A stretch of 64,000 bases of DNA from Sebastes aleutianus (taxonomy: Eukaryota; Chordata; Actinopteri; Perciformes; Sebastidae): contig CAKAKS010000272.1 in assembly GCA_916700875.1 (NCBI GenBank), positions 233,501 to 297,500 on the forward strand, given 5' to 3'. Positions 1 to 12,725 of the stretch are shown piece by piece (the first letter of the stretch is position 1; each line of letters starts with the position of its first letter). The notes beneath the pieces are model-generated. The model saw only the letters and a list, made by a program, of their open reading frames with translations, was not told where the DNA came from and searched no databases. The translations under genes and the position numbers were made by a program.

Positions 1-2209
1 AAGTACACAAGTAAAAATACAAATAATTATTAGAAAACTAATATTGAACTACAATAGAATATTTGTCAAATAAAAAAATATGTAAAATATTATATAACAG
101 GTAACATGTTCACCAAACAACTCTTCATAATGACACACTTTTTGTTTGTGGGTGCTCTTAACCCTCTTCCTACCAACATATTACAAATACAAATAAACTA
201 CTGTAAGAAACAACCATCATAGCAAAATATTAACTTATTTCTTCTCAAAACATTATTAGTTATGTACTTAACGTCATCTGAAGGAAAAAAAAAACACAGA
301 TTATTATTATTTTAGGGGTTAATTTGCATATTGTGTAAAAAAAAATAGACAGAGCACATGAGGAAATCTGTGTCACGGATAGTGTGTAATACTTTAAATT
401 AGGACCCATGGCAAACATGAACTCAATAAATAGTTCCATCTCTTAAAACTGCATAGGTGAAATTTTACATTGAAATGTTTTAAAAAACAGAAATAGAAAA
501 CAATGAACAACACATTGATTGACAAAGTCGTGAAAAATTGGAATGAATAAAGCACCATGTGAGATATAACAGAAGGTAAACCTCTGGGATCTGCGGGGAC
601 GCCAGTTGGCAGGATGTTGAGGAATTTATGTAAGTTTAACTCTATCAAATAGAAAATATAGAAGATGTAGACAAAATGAGCTCCATGTATTTGGAATTCA
701 CCTATTAAGAGCCTGATATTTACAAGAAAACACAAAGAGGTAATGTTACCTTTAAATTCAGTTGTGGCTTTTCCTAACAATTGCAACAGAATGCCGTGTT
801 TATTATTTAAAAGTAGATAAACATGCATGTCATCAATATTAGCTAATTCGTTGAATCTGTTACGTTCCCCGCTCTTGCTTATACCTGCTTATATATTATT
901 ATTATTATTATTATGATTATCAACAGCTGAGGGTGATCACATCACCTCCACTTCTAACTCCACCAAACCAGTGACTATACAGCCTGTTTCACAGCATCTT
1001 TTCTACTTCCCACTGACACTGCGACGCCGTACTGATGAGCAATTTGGATTAGGTCTGCCTTTCTACATGAATTGACCGCCTCCCAAGTGGGATTCTCCAC
1101 ACTGAACTCCAAGGTTTGTGCAGTGAACTATTATTTCAAGAGCGACAAACAAAATATACCTGCACAAATAGCAGGTTTATATTTAAATCCCGGATGAGCC
1201 CCCAATTGTTACGTCACCCCACCAAAAAAAACAAAAAAAACTGAATGACCGGGGTCACTACTGGGGAACTAACAAAACTAAACTGCACACAGAAATAATA
1301 ATAAAAAGGTCTGTTGGGTTTTAAAAGGAGACTGAGGGAATATAACTCCCCACATCCGCATACTAAATCTACCAACAATGACGGACCAACAAAGAAGGTA
1401 TCAGACCCAAATGAAATGTAAGTTGGGGGACACAAGATAGAAGTAGAGGCTGGCTAAAGATGTGCACACCCTACAACACACACCCCAACACAAACCCAGA
1501 GAGCCAACTGAAGGTGTTGACCCTCTGCAGACACACAACCAACTGAGCAGCCAACCTGCTGATATAGCCTCCCAGCCAGGCTGATTATCAGCAGCTGAGG
1601 GGGATCACAGGTGATGAGCAAGGAGAGAGAGAACTTGCAGAACCAGATCTGGCATGATCCCTCTGAACAGAACAGATCTCAAAAGATAGTTTCCTTAAAA
1701 TGGATCCGTTATCTTTATTCCACTCACTTTTAACAACAGGACTCGGTTATAGTGACATCAACTCTTTTGTACATGTAGGGATGGCCTTGGTTTATAGAAA
1801 TAAATTCTTAAGCTTGGAAGAATGTCTTCATATTTATATTTAAAGATGTCAGTATGTCAGTAACAGAGTGATCCCCCTATGTGTTCTTATAGTCGACAGT
1901 TATATAAATGTTGTGTTTCTGATATAAAACGTGCAATTAGAACTTACATTGGAAATATGGAACCTCCTAATCTTTTAAATACAAGTCAATCCATTTCATC
2001 TTATAGATGCAATTCAAATGAATAAATCTAAAAATGTCCAATCCTCCTTCTGTTCTCTCTGAGTACTTCTTTGTGCAGTGGTGTCTTATTTTTTTTTACA
2101 AAAGAAAGATGAATGAGCAAATAATTAATCTCCCCTCACAGGTAGCATCATTAACAAAAAGTGACACTATTTGAGGAATTTTAGAAAAATAAAACACTCA
2201 CGTACACAC
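1..2209. other. Unannotated left flank, AT-rich and repeat-like
   Basis: I recognise no gene here. Positions 1-850 are AT-rich; a 144-codon open frame on the minus strand (394-828) has no recognisable domain and is probably chance or UTR. Positions 850-1700 look like dispersed repeat DNA: a sentence of sequence around a GATTATCA-CAGCTGAGGG core occurs twice (about 917-950 and 1580-1620), which suggests a degraded transposon or LTR. Short A runs and an ATT microsatellite (895-912) are present. The stretch lies just past the predicted LDHB poly(A) site. Confidence 0.5.
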
Positions 2210-2959
2210 TATCCTTCATCAGGTTCAGATTTATTAAGTTACACACAGCACAAGGTCAGACAGTAACAAACTGATGTTTCAAAGACCGAGTTTCCACTCC
2301 TCTCCTGCTGCTCCATCTCCCTTTGCTACAGTAACGCTGAGCAAACAGGAGGGGAAGAAAAATCCACCTTCACACGTCACGACTTCACCGTGTGTTGACT
2401 CAGTGTCTGTCGGCTGTAGAGTACCACTTTGAGACGAAGGTGGGAGGAAACAGCGACTTTTAGGGTGTTTCTCTAGAGACATTTAGGGTCTTTCTCTTAG
2501 TGATTCCCTGCAGGGAACTAAAGGAACGACTCAGTGCAGTAAGTGGTGTCGGGGGAACAGTGACGGTTTGAGCTTTTGGAGGGTTGTGCTTCAACTGGTC
2601 CGGCTGAAAGACTACAGTAACACATGTCAGCTTACATCTCTTAACACAAACACAGTAACTTCAGCCTACTAACTGCTGGGGAGTTCATTGTTTTTAAAGG
2701 AGCATACCAGTGTTTCTTAGACTTAAAGGTGATTGACAGGAAGTAGATGGTGACATAATGCAGCGCTGACATTAAAAACAGGCTGGATGACGTACTGTAT
2801 GTAAAACTGAAATTCTCACTGCTCGCACAATCTTTGAAACTCACTGGTATTCTCCTTCAAAATAAGAGCGGTACAGTTTAAGACACAGGGGTTGTCATAA
2901 AAGGAGTGTGCTTTTGTAGACGGGATTCTGTGCATCACGGGTATCATGTGCGGGTGTGT
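2210..2959 (-). other. ldhb: LDHB 3' untranslated region and poly(A) signal
   Basis: The minus strand after the LDHB stop codon has a canonical AATAAA at 2235-2230. About 20-40 nt further on comes a GT-rich stretch (complement of about 2185-2215), which fits a downstream cleavage element. This gives a 3' UTR of about 750 nt. The exact cleavage site is inferred. Confidence 0.6.
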
Positions 2960-5283
2960 TCAGACGTCCTTGAGGTCCTTCTGGATGCCCCACAACGTGT
3001 CGGCGCTCTTCCTCAGCTGGCCCACCTCGGCGTCCGTCAGGGTCATGTTGATCACGCTGCTCACGCCGGTGCTGTTCAGCACGCAGGGCAGAGACAGGAA
3101 GACTTCCTCACTGATACCATGCATGTCCTGAGAGAAAAACACACCCGTTACATATATAAATATATATACAGAGTTAGGTTGAGGAGGCAAAAAGAAACAC
3201 ACAAGCTTTAACGAAACAAAACACAGTATATAAGAATCATCTGATGGCCTCAGAGGACAACAATGTCTGCGTCAAAAACTGTCAGAAAATTATATATTAA
3301 AGGTCCCATATTGTAAAAAGTGAGATTTTCATGTCTTTTATATTATAAAGCAGGTTTAAGTGCTTTATAAATACTGTTAAACTATCAAAACGCTCAATAT
3401 ACGGAGAAATACACACAGCCCGTATTCAGAAATTGTGCGTTTGAAACAAGCCGTTAGGATTTCTGTCCATTTGTGATGTCACAAATATACAATATTTAGA
3501 TCATTACACGGTTTTAAACGTAAACATTCTAAATGTGTCCCAGTTTATTTCCTGTTGCAGTGTATGTAAATAACATCAGCTGACAGGAAGTAAACATGGA
3601 CCCAAGCTGTTGCCTAGCAACGCAATTCCGTTGCAATTCCGTTGAAATGCACTAAAACGGAGCGTTTCAGACAGAGGGTGAATACAGGTATATTCAGGCA
3701 GACAGTATGAGGAAAATAATGTGTTTTTTTAACATTACAGCATGTAAACATGTTCTAGTAGAAACACAAAATACAAGTATGAACCTGAAAATGAGCATGA
3801 TATGGGACCTTTAATATTTACATACTTTCACAGAGTAATTTGTTTTAACCATCAGTCCTGATCGTAACTACTATGAATAAATATTCATTCATTTTCATAA
3901 TTTCAGCCCTTTAAATGCCAGTTTGTTTACGTAACGCAACTGTTTTTTTTACAATGCAATTTTAACTTTTGTGCAGTTTAAATTTAAATTAAATTAAAAA
4001 ACACTTCAACTACTTACTGACCTTGACCATGGTGGAGACAGGATGGACCCGACTCATGTTCTTGACGATGCTCTCCGTCAGGTCCGCCACGCTCAGACCG
4101 ATGGCCCAGTTGGTGTAGCCTTTCAGCTTGATCACCTCGTAGGCGCTGCGACACAAAGCAGCACATCTGTTAACATCTGTACAGCAGCTGCGTGTGTGTT
4201 CTACTAGTCTGATCTTACAGAAAAATTACACATATTTTAATAGATATATATTTACTAGCAACCATCTTGTATCGCCCTAGCAACCACCCATGACACCATA
4301 GCAACCACCTTGTAACATACTAGTTTATATAACTCTGTAAAAAACGGACCCAAATTACATCTGTGTGTATTTTCAAGTGATGATGTCAGTATATTTACAC
4401 AGGCTGTTGTGCCATCATGATTATGAAAAGTGGTTTTAAGCTGACTGATTGGTCTTTAATGTGCAATGAATGACTGTCTTTGATGCGCAGCCCATAATGC
4501 ATCTGAGCCTGAGCTCTGACAGGCTGTTAGTGAGCCCCCCCCGGGGCCACTTGAACTAAAACTGTAATCACTCGTGGCCTCAGATAACAGAAGCACTCAC
4601 AGCTCTCCCACCGACAGACATGTTAAATAACGACAGAGAGTCAATGACGGTGTAACATGATAGCGGTTATCGGTCCATTTAATCATCTTAAATCTTCTGG
4701 TCTCGTGTTTTATCTCCGTTACCGGCCATGACAGGATGCAGTCTGTGCTCTGAGAATTAAAACGTCCAGCTGTGTCTCCTCATCTAAACTGGATTAAAGG
4801 TGCAGTGTGTGAGGACAGACTGTATGAAATATGGACGTAGTCTCCGTGACGTCACTCGTAGGTTTCTGAAGAGAAGCTCAAAGTGTGTGTGCTCCCACCG
4901 TCACCATCTTGGGTCGAGTTGGGAAGATGGTTAAGGGTTAAGCATCGATGTTGAATTGCAGTTCTGACAGGAAAAAGAAGACGTGATCACGTATCACCAG
5001 TTGTGGCCTCCCTCCACTGGCTTCCTGTCTGTTTCCAGATTGATTCTGAGATTTTATTGCTTGTTTTTAAGGTTTTAAATGGGCCGGCGAGTTTTTGTCA
5101 GATTTTGCAATTTGCGGGTTACCTTCTAGAGACAACTACCGTCTTGGCAGTGACGATGCAGCCTAACTACCAGCTAATCAAAAAATGGGTAAAGAGGTGG
5201 ATCGTCACCTGACGCAGCAGAGCAGACAGATACCAGCTAGCGACCTGAGACGGCACTCACCTGTCACTCCCTCACTAATTAAA

Positions 5284-5319
<36 letters not shown>

Positions 5320-5320
5320 C

Positions 5321-5355
<35 letters not shown>

Positions 5356-8107
5356 CAACCAACTAACTAACTAACTAACTAACTAACCACCATACAGTTG
5401 ATCGAGGAAATTATCTGTAGAGACAAAAACTGATTTTTGTAGCAGGCTGTAAACATGTTTATTTATCTGCTGTAAGGTCGGGCGTTTTAACGTGGAGGTC
5501 TGTGACTTTTGGTGAGGTTGCAGATTGCAACCAAACGATACTTCTCCCGTGTGCCGAGCCTGCAGGAAAACGATGGTGGCCGACGCAAAAAAAAACCCAC
5601 AAACGTCCCTCTCTAGAGCCAGCGTTTGGTTCGTGTCTTGTCTTCTCTCAAAGGTATCACAGGTGCTAAAGTGGAACAGGCTTAACAGGAAGTGACATCA
5701 GGGTTTTGGCTCTTGATAGATATCTTTGTGACTGAGATGAGATTATTCCAGTCTACTGGATGTTAAACTGGATGTTTAGTTTAGTTACTCCAAACATTAG
5801 AGATTTAGATTTAGATATCAAGTGAAGTTTTCTTTTCTTATTTGGTCTCTCTGGATAATCAGCCGTACCTGTCCACTACAGCTTTGTGTGTGGCCTTCCA
5901 CTGCTCCTTATCACCATCAGTTCCAATATCAGGATTCAGCTTCTGCAGGTTGACACCTGCCACGTTAGCTCCGCTCCACACCGGCACTGGAAAAACAAAC
6001 ACATAGAAGTTAATACTGCACTATGTGAGATATTCAAGTCATACTACATTCACTTCTTCAGTGCCGCCTCACACAGAGAAACTACCCGACGAAGCCCTCC
6101 AGACAACATATCTGACATGAGTGATAGTAAAATAAGAATAATGAACCCACCGCTGGTGTCTCCGTGCTCTCCCAGCACCCAGCCGTTGAAGGAGCTGGCG
6201 TGGATGCCGAGGCGTTCGGCCATCAGGTAGCGGAAACGGGCCGAGTCCAGGTTGGTACCGCTGCCGATGACGCGGTGCTTGGGCAGGCCGCTCAGCTTCC
6301 AGGTCACGTAGGTCAACACGTCGACTGTGGAGGGAGTGTTACAACATATTACATAACGGTCTGTTATACGTAACAATGGTCTGTTATACGTAGTAACAGT
6401 CTGTTACACATAGCAACGGTCTGTTACACATAGCAACAGTCTGTTACACATAGCAACAGTCTGTTATACATAGCAACAGTCTGTTATACATAGCAACGGT
6501 ATGTTACACATAGCAACAGTCTGTTATACATAGCAACGGTCTGTTATACATAGTAATGGTCTGTTATACATAGCAACGGTCTGTTATACATAGTAATGGT
6601 CTGTTATATGTAGCAACAGTCTGTTATACGTAGCAACAGTCTGTTACACATAGCAACGGTCTGTTACACATAGCAACAGTCTGTTATACATAGCAACGGT
6701 CTGTTATACATAGTAATGGTCTGTTATACATAGCAACGGTCTGTTATACATAGTAATGGTCTGTTATATGTAGCAACAGTCTGTTATACATAGCAACGGT
6801 CTGTTATAAGTAGCAACGGTCTGTTATATGTAGCAACGGTCTGTTATACGTAGCAACAGGCTGTTATACTTAGCAACGGTCTGTTATACATAGCAACGGT
6901 CTGTTATAAGTAGCAACGGTCTGTTATAAGTAGCAACGGTCTGTTATAAGTAGCAACGGTCTGCAGAGCGCTGTGATTGACCAATCAGAATCGAGTATTC
7001 AACACAGCCGTGTAATATTTCCTGATAATGGACAACTCGAAGGGCGTTATCCTGCATGGTCACTTACCAAAGAATAAAAAATTAAGACCATTCATTTATA
7101 TTTTCATGTGTTTTTCACAAGCCATAACTCTGTTTCCCTGGTGAAACCTGAAGGTTTGCTAATACCTGGAACAAGCAGCACCATCCCATAAGGTTCTTAT
7201 GCAATGGAAACGTTGGTCACTGCTCCAGTAAATAGGACGGACCTTAGATACGGCTTGGCAACGGGAAATAGCCCGTTAGTAGTCAGCTCATTACGGCAGG
7301 ATCAGTAAGTTCAGACGGGTCGTGCAAACAAAGATGATGATAACGTGTGTTTCGCTGTATTCACCGGGGTTGGAGACCACGATGAGCGTGCAGTTGGGGC
7401 TGTACTTGATGATCTGGGGGATGATGGCCTTGAAGACGTTGACGTTCCTCTGCACCAGGTTAAGGCGGCTCTCGCCCTCCTGCTGGCGAACGCCGGCCGT
7501 CACAATGACCAGGCGAGAGTTGGCCGTCACCGCGTAGTCTGGGAGGACGAGGAGAGGAAGTGAGACGAGATCTGATGAGTGATTGTCTGGAGACATGTGC
7601 GTGTGAGCAGCAGGTAATATACCGACCTTTGTCAGCAACTATCTTGGAGGTCTTGAGGAAGAGGCTGCCGTGCTGCAGGTCCATCATCTCTCCTTTGAGA
7701 CGATCCTCCATCACGTCCACCAGAGCCAGCTCATCACACAGGTCCTGTCCAGAGGACGGAAGACGATGATGGAGGAGGACTGTTTGTCAGCAGGGTTGGC
7801 AGTAATGATGCATTTTATAACACTGACTTTTTATTTTTAAATGAAAATATGACAAATTTCAAATACAGACCAAAAGATTTCTGTTTCATACGTCCTGACC
7901 TGAGCTCCTACAGTTTGTGACTCACGTCTAATAAAATGTGCTTCTTGTTATGAGAGAGTTCAGCCCATCGTGTCTTACCCGCAACAGGATGCTGATGGCG
8001 CAGGCCATGCCCACCTGGCCCACCCCGACCACGGTCACCTTGTTCCTGGGGGGCTCAGCGGGGCTGCTGGCCAGAGGGCTGATCAGCTTCTGCAGCACTG
8101 AGGACAT
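2960..8107 (-). CDS. ldhb: L-lactate dehydrogenase B chain (7 coding exons)
   Basis: Tetrameric cytosolic enzyme that interconverts pyruvate and lactate with NAD(H). Coding exons, in transcript order, are 8107-7979, 7744-7627, 7538-7365, 6324-6151, 5986-5869, 4145-4022 and 3127-2960; every junction is GT-AG and the phases join to 1005 nt, 334 aa, the normal LDHB length. Visible residues: dinucleotide-binding GVGQVG at 28-33; substrate loop VRQQEGESR with Gln101 and Arg107; NLDSARF with Asp167 and Arg170; catalytic His194 in GEHGDTS. The N-terminus MSSVLQKLI and the C-terminus IQKDLKDV are B-type rather than A- or C-type. The ATG at 8107 sits 8 nt inside the exon, after an untranslated first exon near 10.5 kb. 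No breaks are seen. Fish have ldhb paralogues (ldhba, ldhbb); I cannot say which this is. Confidence 0.97.
3297..3814. mobile_element. TTAA-flanked MITE in LDHB intron 7
   Basis: Inverted ends: TTAA followed by AGGTCCCATAT at the left, and ATATGGGACCT followed by TTAA at the right. The 518-bp body has no long ORF. TTAA duplication points to a piggyBac-like mover, which is an inference. A diverged end of the same family lies at about 50,935-51,013. Confidence 0.75.
4985..5110 (+). mobile_element. LINE reverse-transcriptase fragment
   Basis: The plus strand encodes SLHWLPVCFQIDSEILLLVF and KVLNG, a hallmark near the C-terminus of fish L2/Rex-type LINE polymerases. The frame decays after about 40 codons. 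It lies in LDHB intron 6, antisense to the gene. Confidence 0.7.
5277..5388. repeat. (CTAA)n microsatellite
   Basis: About 28 tetranucleotide units with a few C substitutions, in LDHB intron 6. Confidence 0.95.
6342..6961. repeat. 20-bp minisatellite in LDHB intron 4
   Basis: About 31 copies of CTGTTATACATAGCAACGGT with single-base variants (ACA/ATG/AAG, GCAAC/GTAAT). The array starts roughly 20 nt from the exon 5 acceptor (AG at 6326-6325). On the transcribed strand each unit ends in TATAACAG, which looks like a weak acceptor. Confidence 0.95.
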
Positions 8108-8844
8108 GTTGACGGCTGCAGGGAGACACAGAGAAGACATACGCACGGCAGTCTGCTTCAATCTGTCTGAACGAGTCATTTAGCGCCATAAACAGCCTCC
8201 GATACAACAACCAGTGTACCTCAATGCTGTAGTGTATCAACACAAAGGTCAAAGGTCACAGAGAACGGATCAATAAGGAAGCGCTGGGTCAGTCTTGATG
8301 AAGAGATAACAGCTCATTCATTTCATGGACCAATTTTCCAATTAATCGAAATTAATTTCAACTGTTAAAGGACCTATTTGTAACTTCTTAAACGTATATA
8401 TATATATATATATATATGGCCCCTGATGTGATTCTCATGTCCCAGTGTGGCCCTTAGTGAAATAGAGTTCGACACAACTGGCTTAGAGTAACGTCTGTCT
8501 GTGTGTATGCTCTCTGAGTGTGTACCTGTAATATTCCTATAGTGCTCTTTTACACATGGTGTCATGAGAAGGGGCCCCCCCACACAAAGAGTAGCCTACA
8601 GGGGCCCCTGACCACCTTAATCCACCGCTGGTTCAGCTGTCCTGTCGGGTGCTTTTCACAAAAATGCATGGGAACACAGCAAGCGTTTAACTGAAACCAG
8701 GACTTTCCCAACTTTCATCACACTGTGCTGCTAGTTATCATATATATTATTATTATTATATTATATATAATACATCAGAGATCCCAGAAGGTCCCTGAAG
8801 GCCTCGGTTGGTGGAACACTGACCGGAGCTACGAGGAGATTTGA

Positions 8845-9275
8845 GCACATCGCTCCGGTTTTAGCTGCACTTCACTGACTGCCCGTCAAATCAGTCAGTC
8901 AGATTTTATTATTAACTTTTAAAGCTCTGCATGGTTTGGCACCAAGCTACCAAACTGAGCTCCTTACTCCCTATACGTGCCACCTTGTAACCTGAGGTCC
9001 TCTGACTTGGTCTTACTGGTTGTACCATGCAGGTCTAGGCTTGTGACTAAAGGAAACGGTTCCTTTAATGCCATCAATGCCCGTAAACTCAGGTTATAGC
9101 CAGCTCTATAACCAATTTTAAATGTCCATAAGGCAACAGCTTGGTGCACCTTTTCCACCTCTTATATTGTCCTCTTTGTGTTGTAACTTGTTGTTCTGAT
9201 ACCAACTGGTTACGGGTTTTAGTTGTCTCATTATTTGGTCTTTGTAACTATGTTTAGAGAGGTGCTATACAAAAT
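8845..9275 (+). mobile_element. Degenerate LINE 3' end in LDHB intron 1
   Basis: Plus-strand frames with breaks read like the end of a fish LINE polymerase: an AALHWLPV-like segment, then LLTFKALHGLAPSYQTELL, then RSSDLVLLVVP-like codons. A GTGCTATACAAA box near 9263, usual close to LINE 3' ends, follows. The copy is too broken to be active. Confidence 0.65.
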
Positions 9276-9739
9276 GATCAGTATGCATAAAGAACATATA
9301 TTTAGCAACAAGTTAAGACATCAGCTCAGATCAAGGTCACATGGAGAGCTGAACCAGGCGGTGGTCGGGCACCTCGTGGCTCTCTGGGCTCTCCAGCTAC
9401 GTGGTTATTTATTCAGGGGACAATAGAGCTGCTGAACCAAACTGTGCCTCATTTTAGCCTCTTAAATAATAATCAATTACATCATCACTTCATCATCAGC
9501 CTTACAGAACTAGACGTGGATGTGTGTCCTGCTGGTTTTGTCCCTCCTGCTCCTCTGCTGTGATGTTTTAGTGGTATATTTGGGGGTTATATAAAAGCCC
9601 GGCCTCAAAGGCCCTGCCCTCGATTTTGGTGACTGTGATGGAGACACTATATTCAGTTTTTAACAACATGAAATATGCAATTAATATGAAATACAGCACT
9701 TAACAACACTTAATGATAAAGGGCTCTGAGAGGGGAAGA

Positions 9740-10170
9740 GACATTATAGAAATATAAAAGCACCATCAGAGTCTGCAGGTGCACAGCAGGGAATAGAGTC
9801 AAATAATAATCATAATAATAATAATAATAATAATCATAATAATACATAAGAATAAGAATAATAAATAATAAGAATAATTATAATAATAAATTATAATTAT
9901 AATTATAAAAAATAATAATTAAGGCGATTTAACGTTAAATAATAGCCCAACAATATTTCCATTACATCACAGACAGATTAATGAGGTATTAATAAGAGAC
10001 ATTATATAAATATAAACCTCAGAGTTTGCAGCTGCACAGCAGGGAATATAGAGTCAAATAATAATACTAATAATAAAAATAAAAATAAATAGTAATAGTA
10101 ATAATAGCCCAATAATATTTCCATTACATCCCAGATATAGATTAATGAGGCATTAAATGCATCAGAGGCT
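9740..10170. repeat. Local tandem duplication of an ATA-rich block
   Basis: Two adjacent diverged copies share a start around CAGCAGGGAATA-AGTCAAATAATAAT (about 9776 and 10,030), a run of ATA/AAT trinucleotides, and an end around AATATTTCCATTACATC (about 9952 and 10,113). It lies in LDHB intron 1. Confidence 0.75.
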
Positions 10171-10429
10171 GAAATCATCCAGATTACGCACGTTATTATT
10201 AAAGATAATAATTCACAAGGGTACCAGAACATGAAGGAAACCTCTAGTGTTGTTTCTAACTCTTTATGATCCACATTGAACATGTCTCTCCTGCAGAATG
10301 CAGCTCATCTGTGAGCATCCATTGCTGCTGAGGCGTCCAGCACGCTTCACTGTGCGACATCAGCTCCAAAAGCCCGCAAACAAAAAAACACAACGACAAA
10401 GAAGAAGAAGAAGATGAACACTAACTTAC

Positions 10430-10573
10430 TGTTTTACGCGTTTCTGCAGACTGAGATCCGGCTGGTGGTCTGGCTGGGTCCGGGTCTGGGTCCGGGTCCG
10501 GGTGGAGGAGAGAGTCCAGCAGCTGCAGAGAGATGAGGAGAGAAGGCTGATAGTGTGGAGCTGAACGGGCTGC
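10430..10573 (-). promoter_or_regulatory. ldhb: LDHB untranslated exon 1 and promoter region
   Basis: On the minus strand a strong 5' splice site, ACA|GTAAGT, ends a putative first exon at 10,430; its partner is the acceptor at 8117-8116 before the ATG exon. The exon is GC-rich with CpGs and repeated CCGGACC-type units (10,470-10,500). The transcription start is inferred to lie between about 10,500 and 10,570, against the start of a long GGA tract. Confidence 0.6.
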
Positions 10574-11063
10574 AGAGAGGAGGAGGAGGAGGAGAGGAGG
10601 AGGAGGAGGGAGGAGGAGGAAGAGGAGGAGGAGGAGGTGGTGGAGGAGAGGGAGGAGGAGGAGGTGGTGGTGGTGGAGGAGGAGAGGGAGGAGGAGGAGG
10701 AGGAGGAAGAGGAGAGGGAGGAGGAGGAGGAGAGGGAGGAGGAGGAGGAGGAGGAGGAGGAGGAGGAGGAGAGGAAGAGGAGGTGGTGGAGGAGGAGGAG
10801 AGAGAGGAGGAGGAGGAGGAGGAGGAGGGAGGAAGAGGAGGTGGTGGTGGTGGAGGAGGAGGAGAGGGAGGAGGAGGAGAGGGAGGAGGAGGAGAAGGAG
10901 GAGGAGGAGGTGAGGAGGAGGAGGGAGGAAGAGGAAGTGGTGGTGGAGGAGGAGAGGGAGGAGGAGGAGGAGGAGGTGGAGAAGGAGGAGGAGGAGAGGA
11001 GGAAGAGGAGGTGGTGGTGGAAGAGGAGGAAGAGGAAGAGGAGGAAGAGGAGGAGGAGGAGGA
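10574..11063. repeat. 490-bp polypurine (GGA/GAG)n tract
   Basis: The plus strand is almost entirely G and A, with a few GGT interruptions. It lies directly upstream of LDHB exon 1. The long open frames through it (poly-Pro/Ser or poly-Gly/Glu) are composition artefacts. Such tracts can form triplex or quadruplex structures. Confidence 0.95.
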
Positions 11064-12048
11064 CACAAATTATTTTATCATGTGATTAAAGATATTGTGT
11101 TAAACTGTCCGAGGGTCATGTGACACATTTCTTTTGTTGGGTTTTCTCATAACTTTCATGTTACTGTTTTAAACTTTTGAGTTCAAGCTGTTTCCAGTAC
11201 ATATTGAAGTTGAGTGAGCGAATTCAGATTTACAGCGCCGTTTCACAACACATAATATCACAATATTTTTTTATATTTTCTTATCTCTATACCTTTTGTT
11301 GGAGTTTCCACTCCTCAGGTAGAGGCATGATGACCGATGATGAATTCCTTCCATTTCCATTTCCACTTTACTGCAACACAGAACAGATCCATCAGCCTGC
11401 ATCCTCATGAAAGAGAAGAATCATAAACACCTCCTCATAAACGTGGTATCTAGGACTCAGAGTGAATGCCAGGATGTGATTAAAGGAGCTCCACAGGATG
11501 AAGGATGTTAAATTAAGGACAGATCCAACATGAACCTCTCCTGGGGGGGTTCTAGTCTGACCTGCACGGTGTTATTCAGTCTCACAGCAGACTGAACCAG
11601 GTAACCAGGTATAGTTACTGTACGATGAGTACGTTTTGAGGAACTACTTTTCTTGAGTATTTCTATGTTTGACCACAGTACTTCTTTGTACTTCAGTGGA
11701 ACTTTTTCTTATACTTCCAGTCTGAAGTCTGCAGAAACCTGTGGTTAAACGTGTGAATATAATATGACCTACATTTTATTATTATGATTAGATCAAGATT
11801 CTTTTATCACTTTTGGTCACGTCTGCACAAGTGACAATAACAGCATCCTCTTCAGCCACGGAAGATTACGTTCCTCGATCATAATTTAGATGAGTTACTG
11901 CAAAACTAAATATCCATCAGCCACCTTCGGGCACCTTTGTGCCCATCGACGAGGTCATCAACGTGGTCTGGAGGTCAGACGAGGTTCGTCTCCAGTGTTT
12001 TGCTGGTTCCCACGGTTACCGGGTCACACAGAAAACCACAAGATTCAA

Positions 12049-12387
12049 CTCCTCTCCTCTCTTCTCCTCTCCTGTTCTCTCGTCTCTCCTCCTCTCTCCT
12101 CTCCTCTCCTCTCCTCTCCTCTCCTGTTCTCTCGTCTCTCCTCCTCTCTCCTCTCCTCTCCTCTCCTCTCCTGTCCTCTCCTCTCCTCTCCTGTCCGCTC
12201 CGCTCTCCTCTCCTCTCCTCTCCCCGTTCCTCTCCGCTCTCCTCTCCTCTCCTCTCCTGTCCTCTCTCCTCCTCTCCTTCTCTCCTCTCCTCCTCTCCTC
12301 TCCTCTCCTGTCCTCTCCTCTCCTGTCCTCTCCTCTCCTCTCCTGTCCTGTCCTGTCCTGTCCTGTCCTGTCCTCTCCTCTCCTCTG
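12049..12387. repeat. 340-bp polypyrimidine (TCTCC)n tract
   Basis: The plus strand is nearly pure C/T with scattered GTCC variants. Purines are therefore on the opposite strand from the GGA tract 1 kb to the left. Confidence 0.95.
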
Positions 12388-12694
12388 ACTTTATGTGTCT
12401 TATTATAACAAGATGTTGAACTTTCAGACATTAGAAGCTGATTATCTTTATTCCGTTTTGCAGTGTGAATGCATTGAATGCACTCCGCTCCAACAATAGA
12501 GATGAGGCCCATGTGAACATGCTGTTCTCTGCATCCCCCTGCTGATGCTGCACATGTCACACATGATGATGACGACGGTGGCGATACAGGCTGGCACCCA
12601 ATAGGATGCTGCGGTTGTGCTTCCACTCTTCCCTCCAACGGGGGTGAGGACGCCGATCCCTTAAAGGCACCCACTCAGCTGCACCCACAGCCGT

Positions 12695-12725
<31 letters not shown>

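Noticed and set aside
394..828. 144-codon minus-strand frame
   Set aside because: AT-rich, hydrophobic Phe/Tyr/Leu composition, no known family, no matching splice context seen.
2880..2962. LDHB stop-codon read-through extension (peroxisomal LDHBx of mammals)
   Set aside because: The UGA is followed by ACA, not the CUA read-through context, and no early second stop with a peroxisomal SRL-type end follows.
10421..11089. Long open frames of poly-Pro/Ser/Leu or poly-Gly/Glu
   Set aside because: They are forced by the GGA/TCC repeat in several frames on both strands; no conserved segment or splice structure.
11890..12674. Long frames on both strands over the TCTCC tract
   Set aside because: Low-complexity artefacts, except the short exon-like stretch before the tract, listed as a finding.
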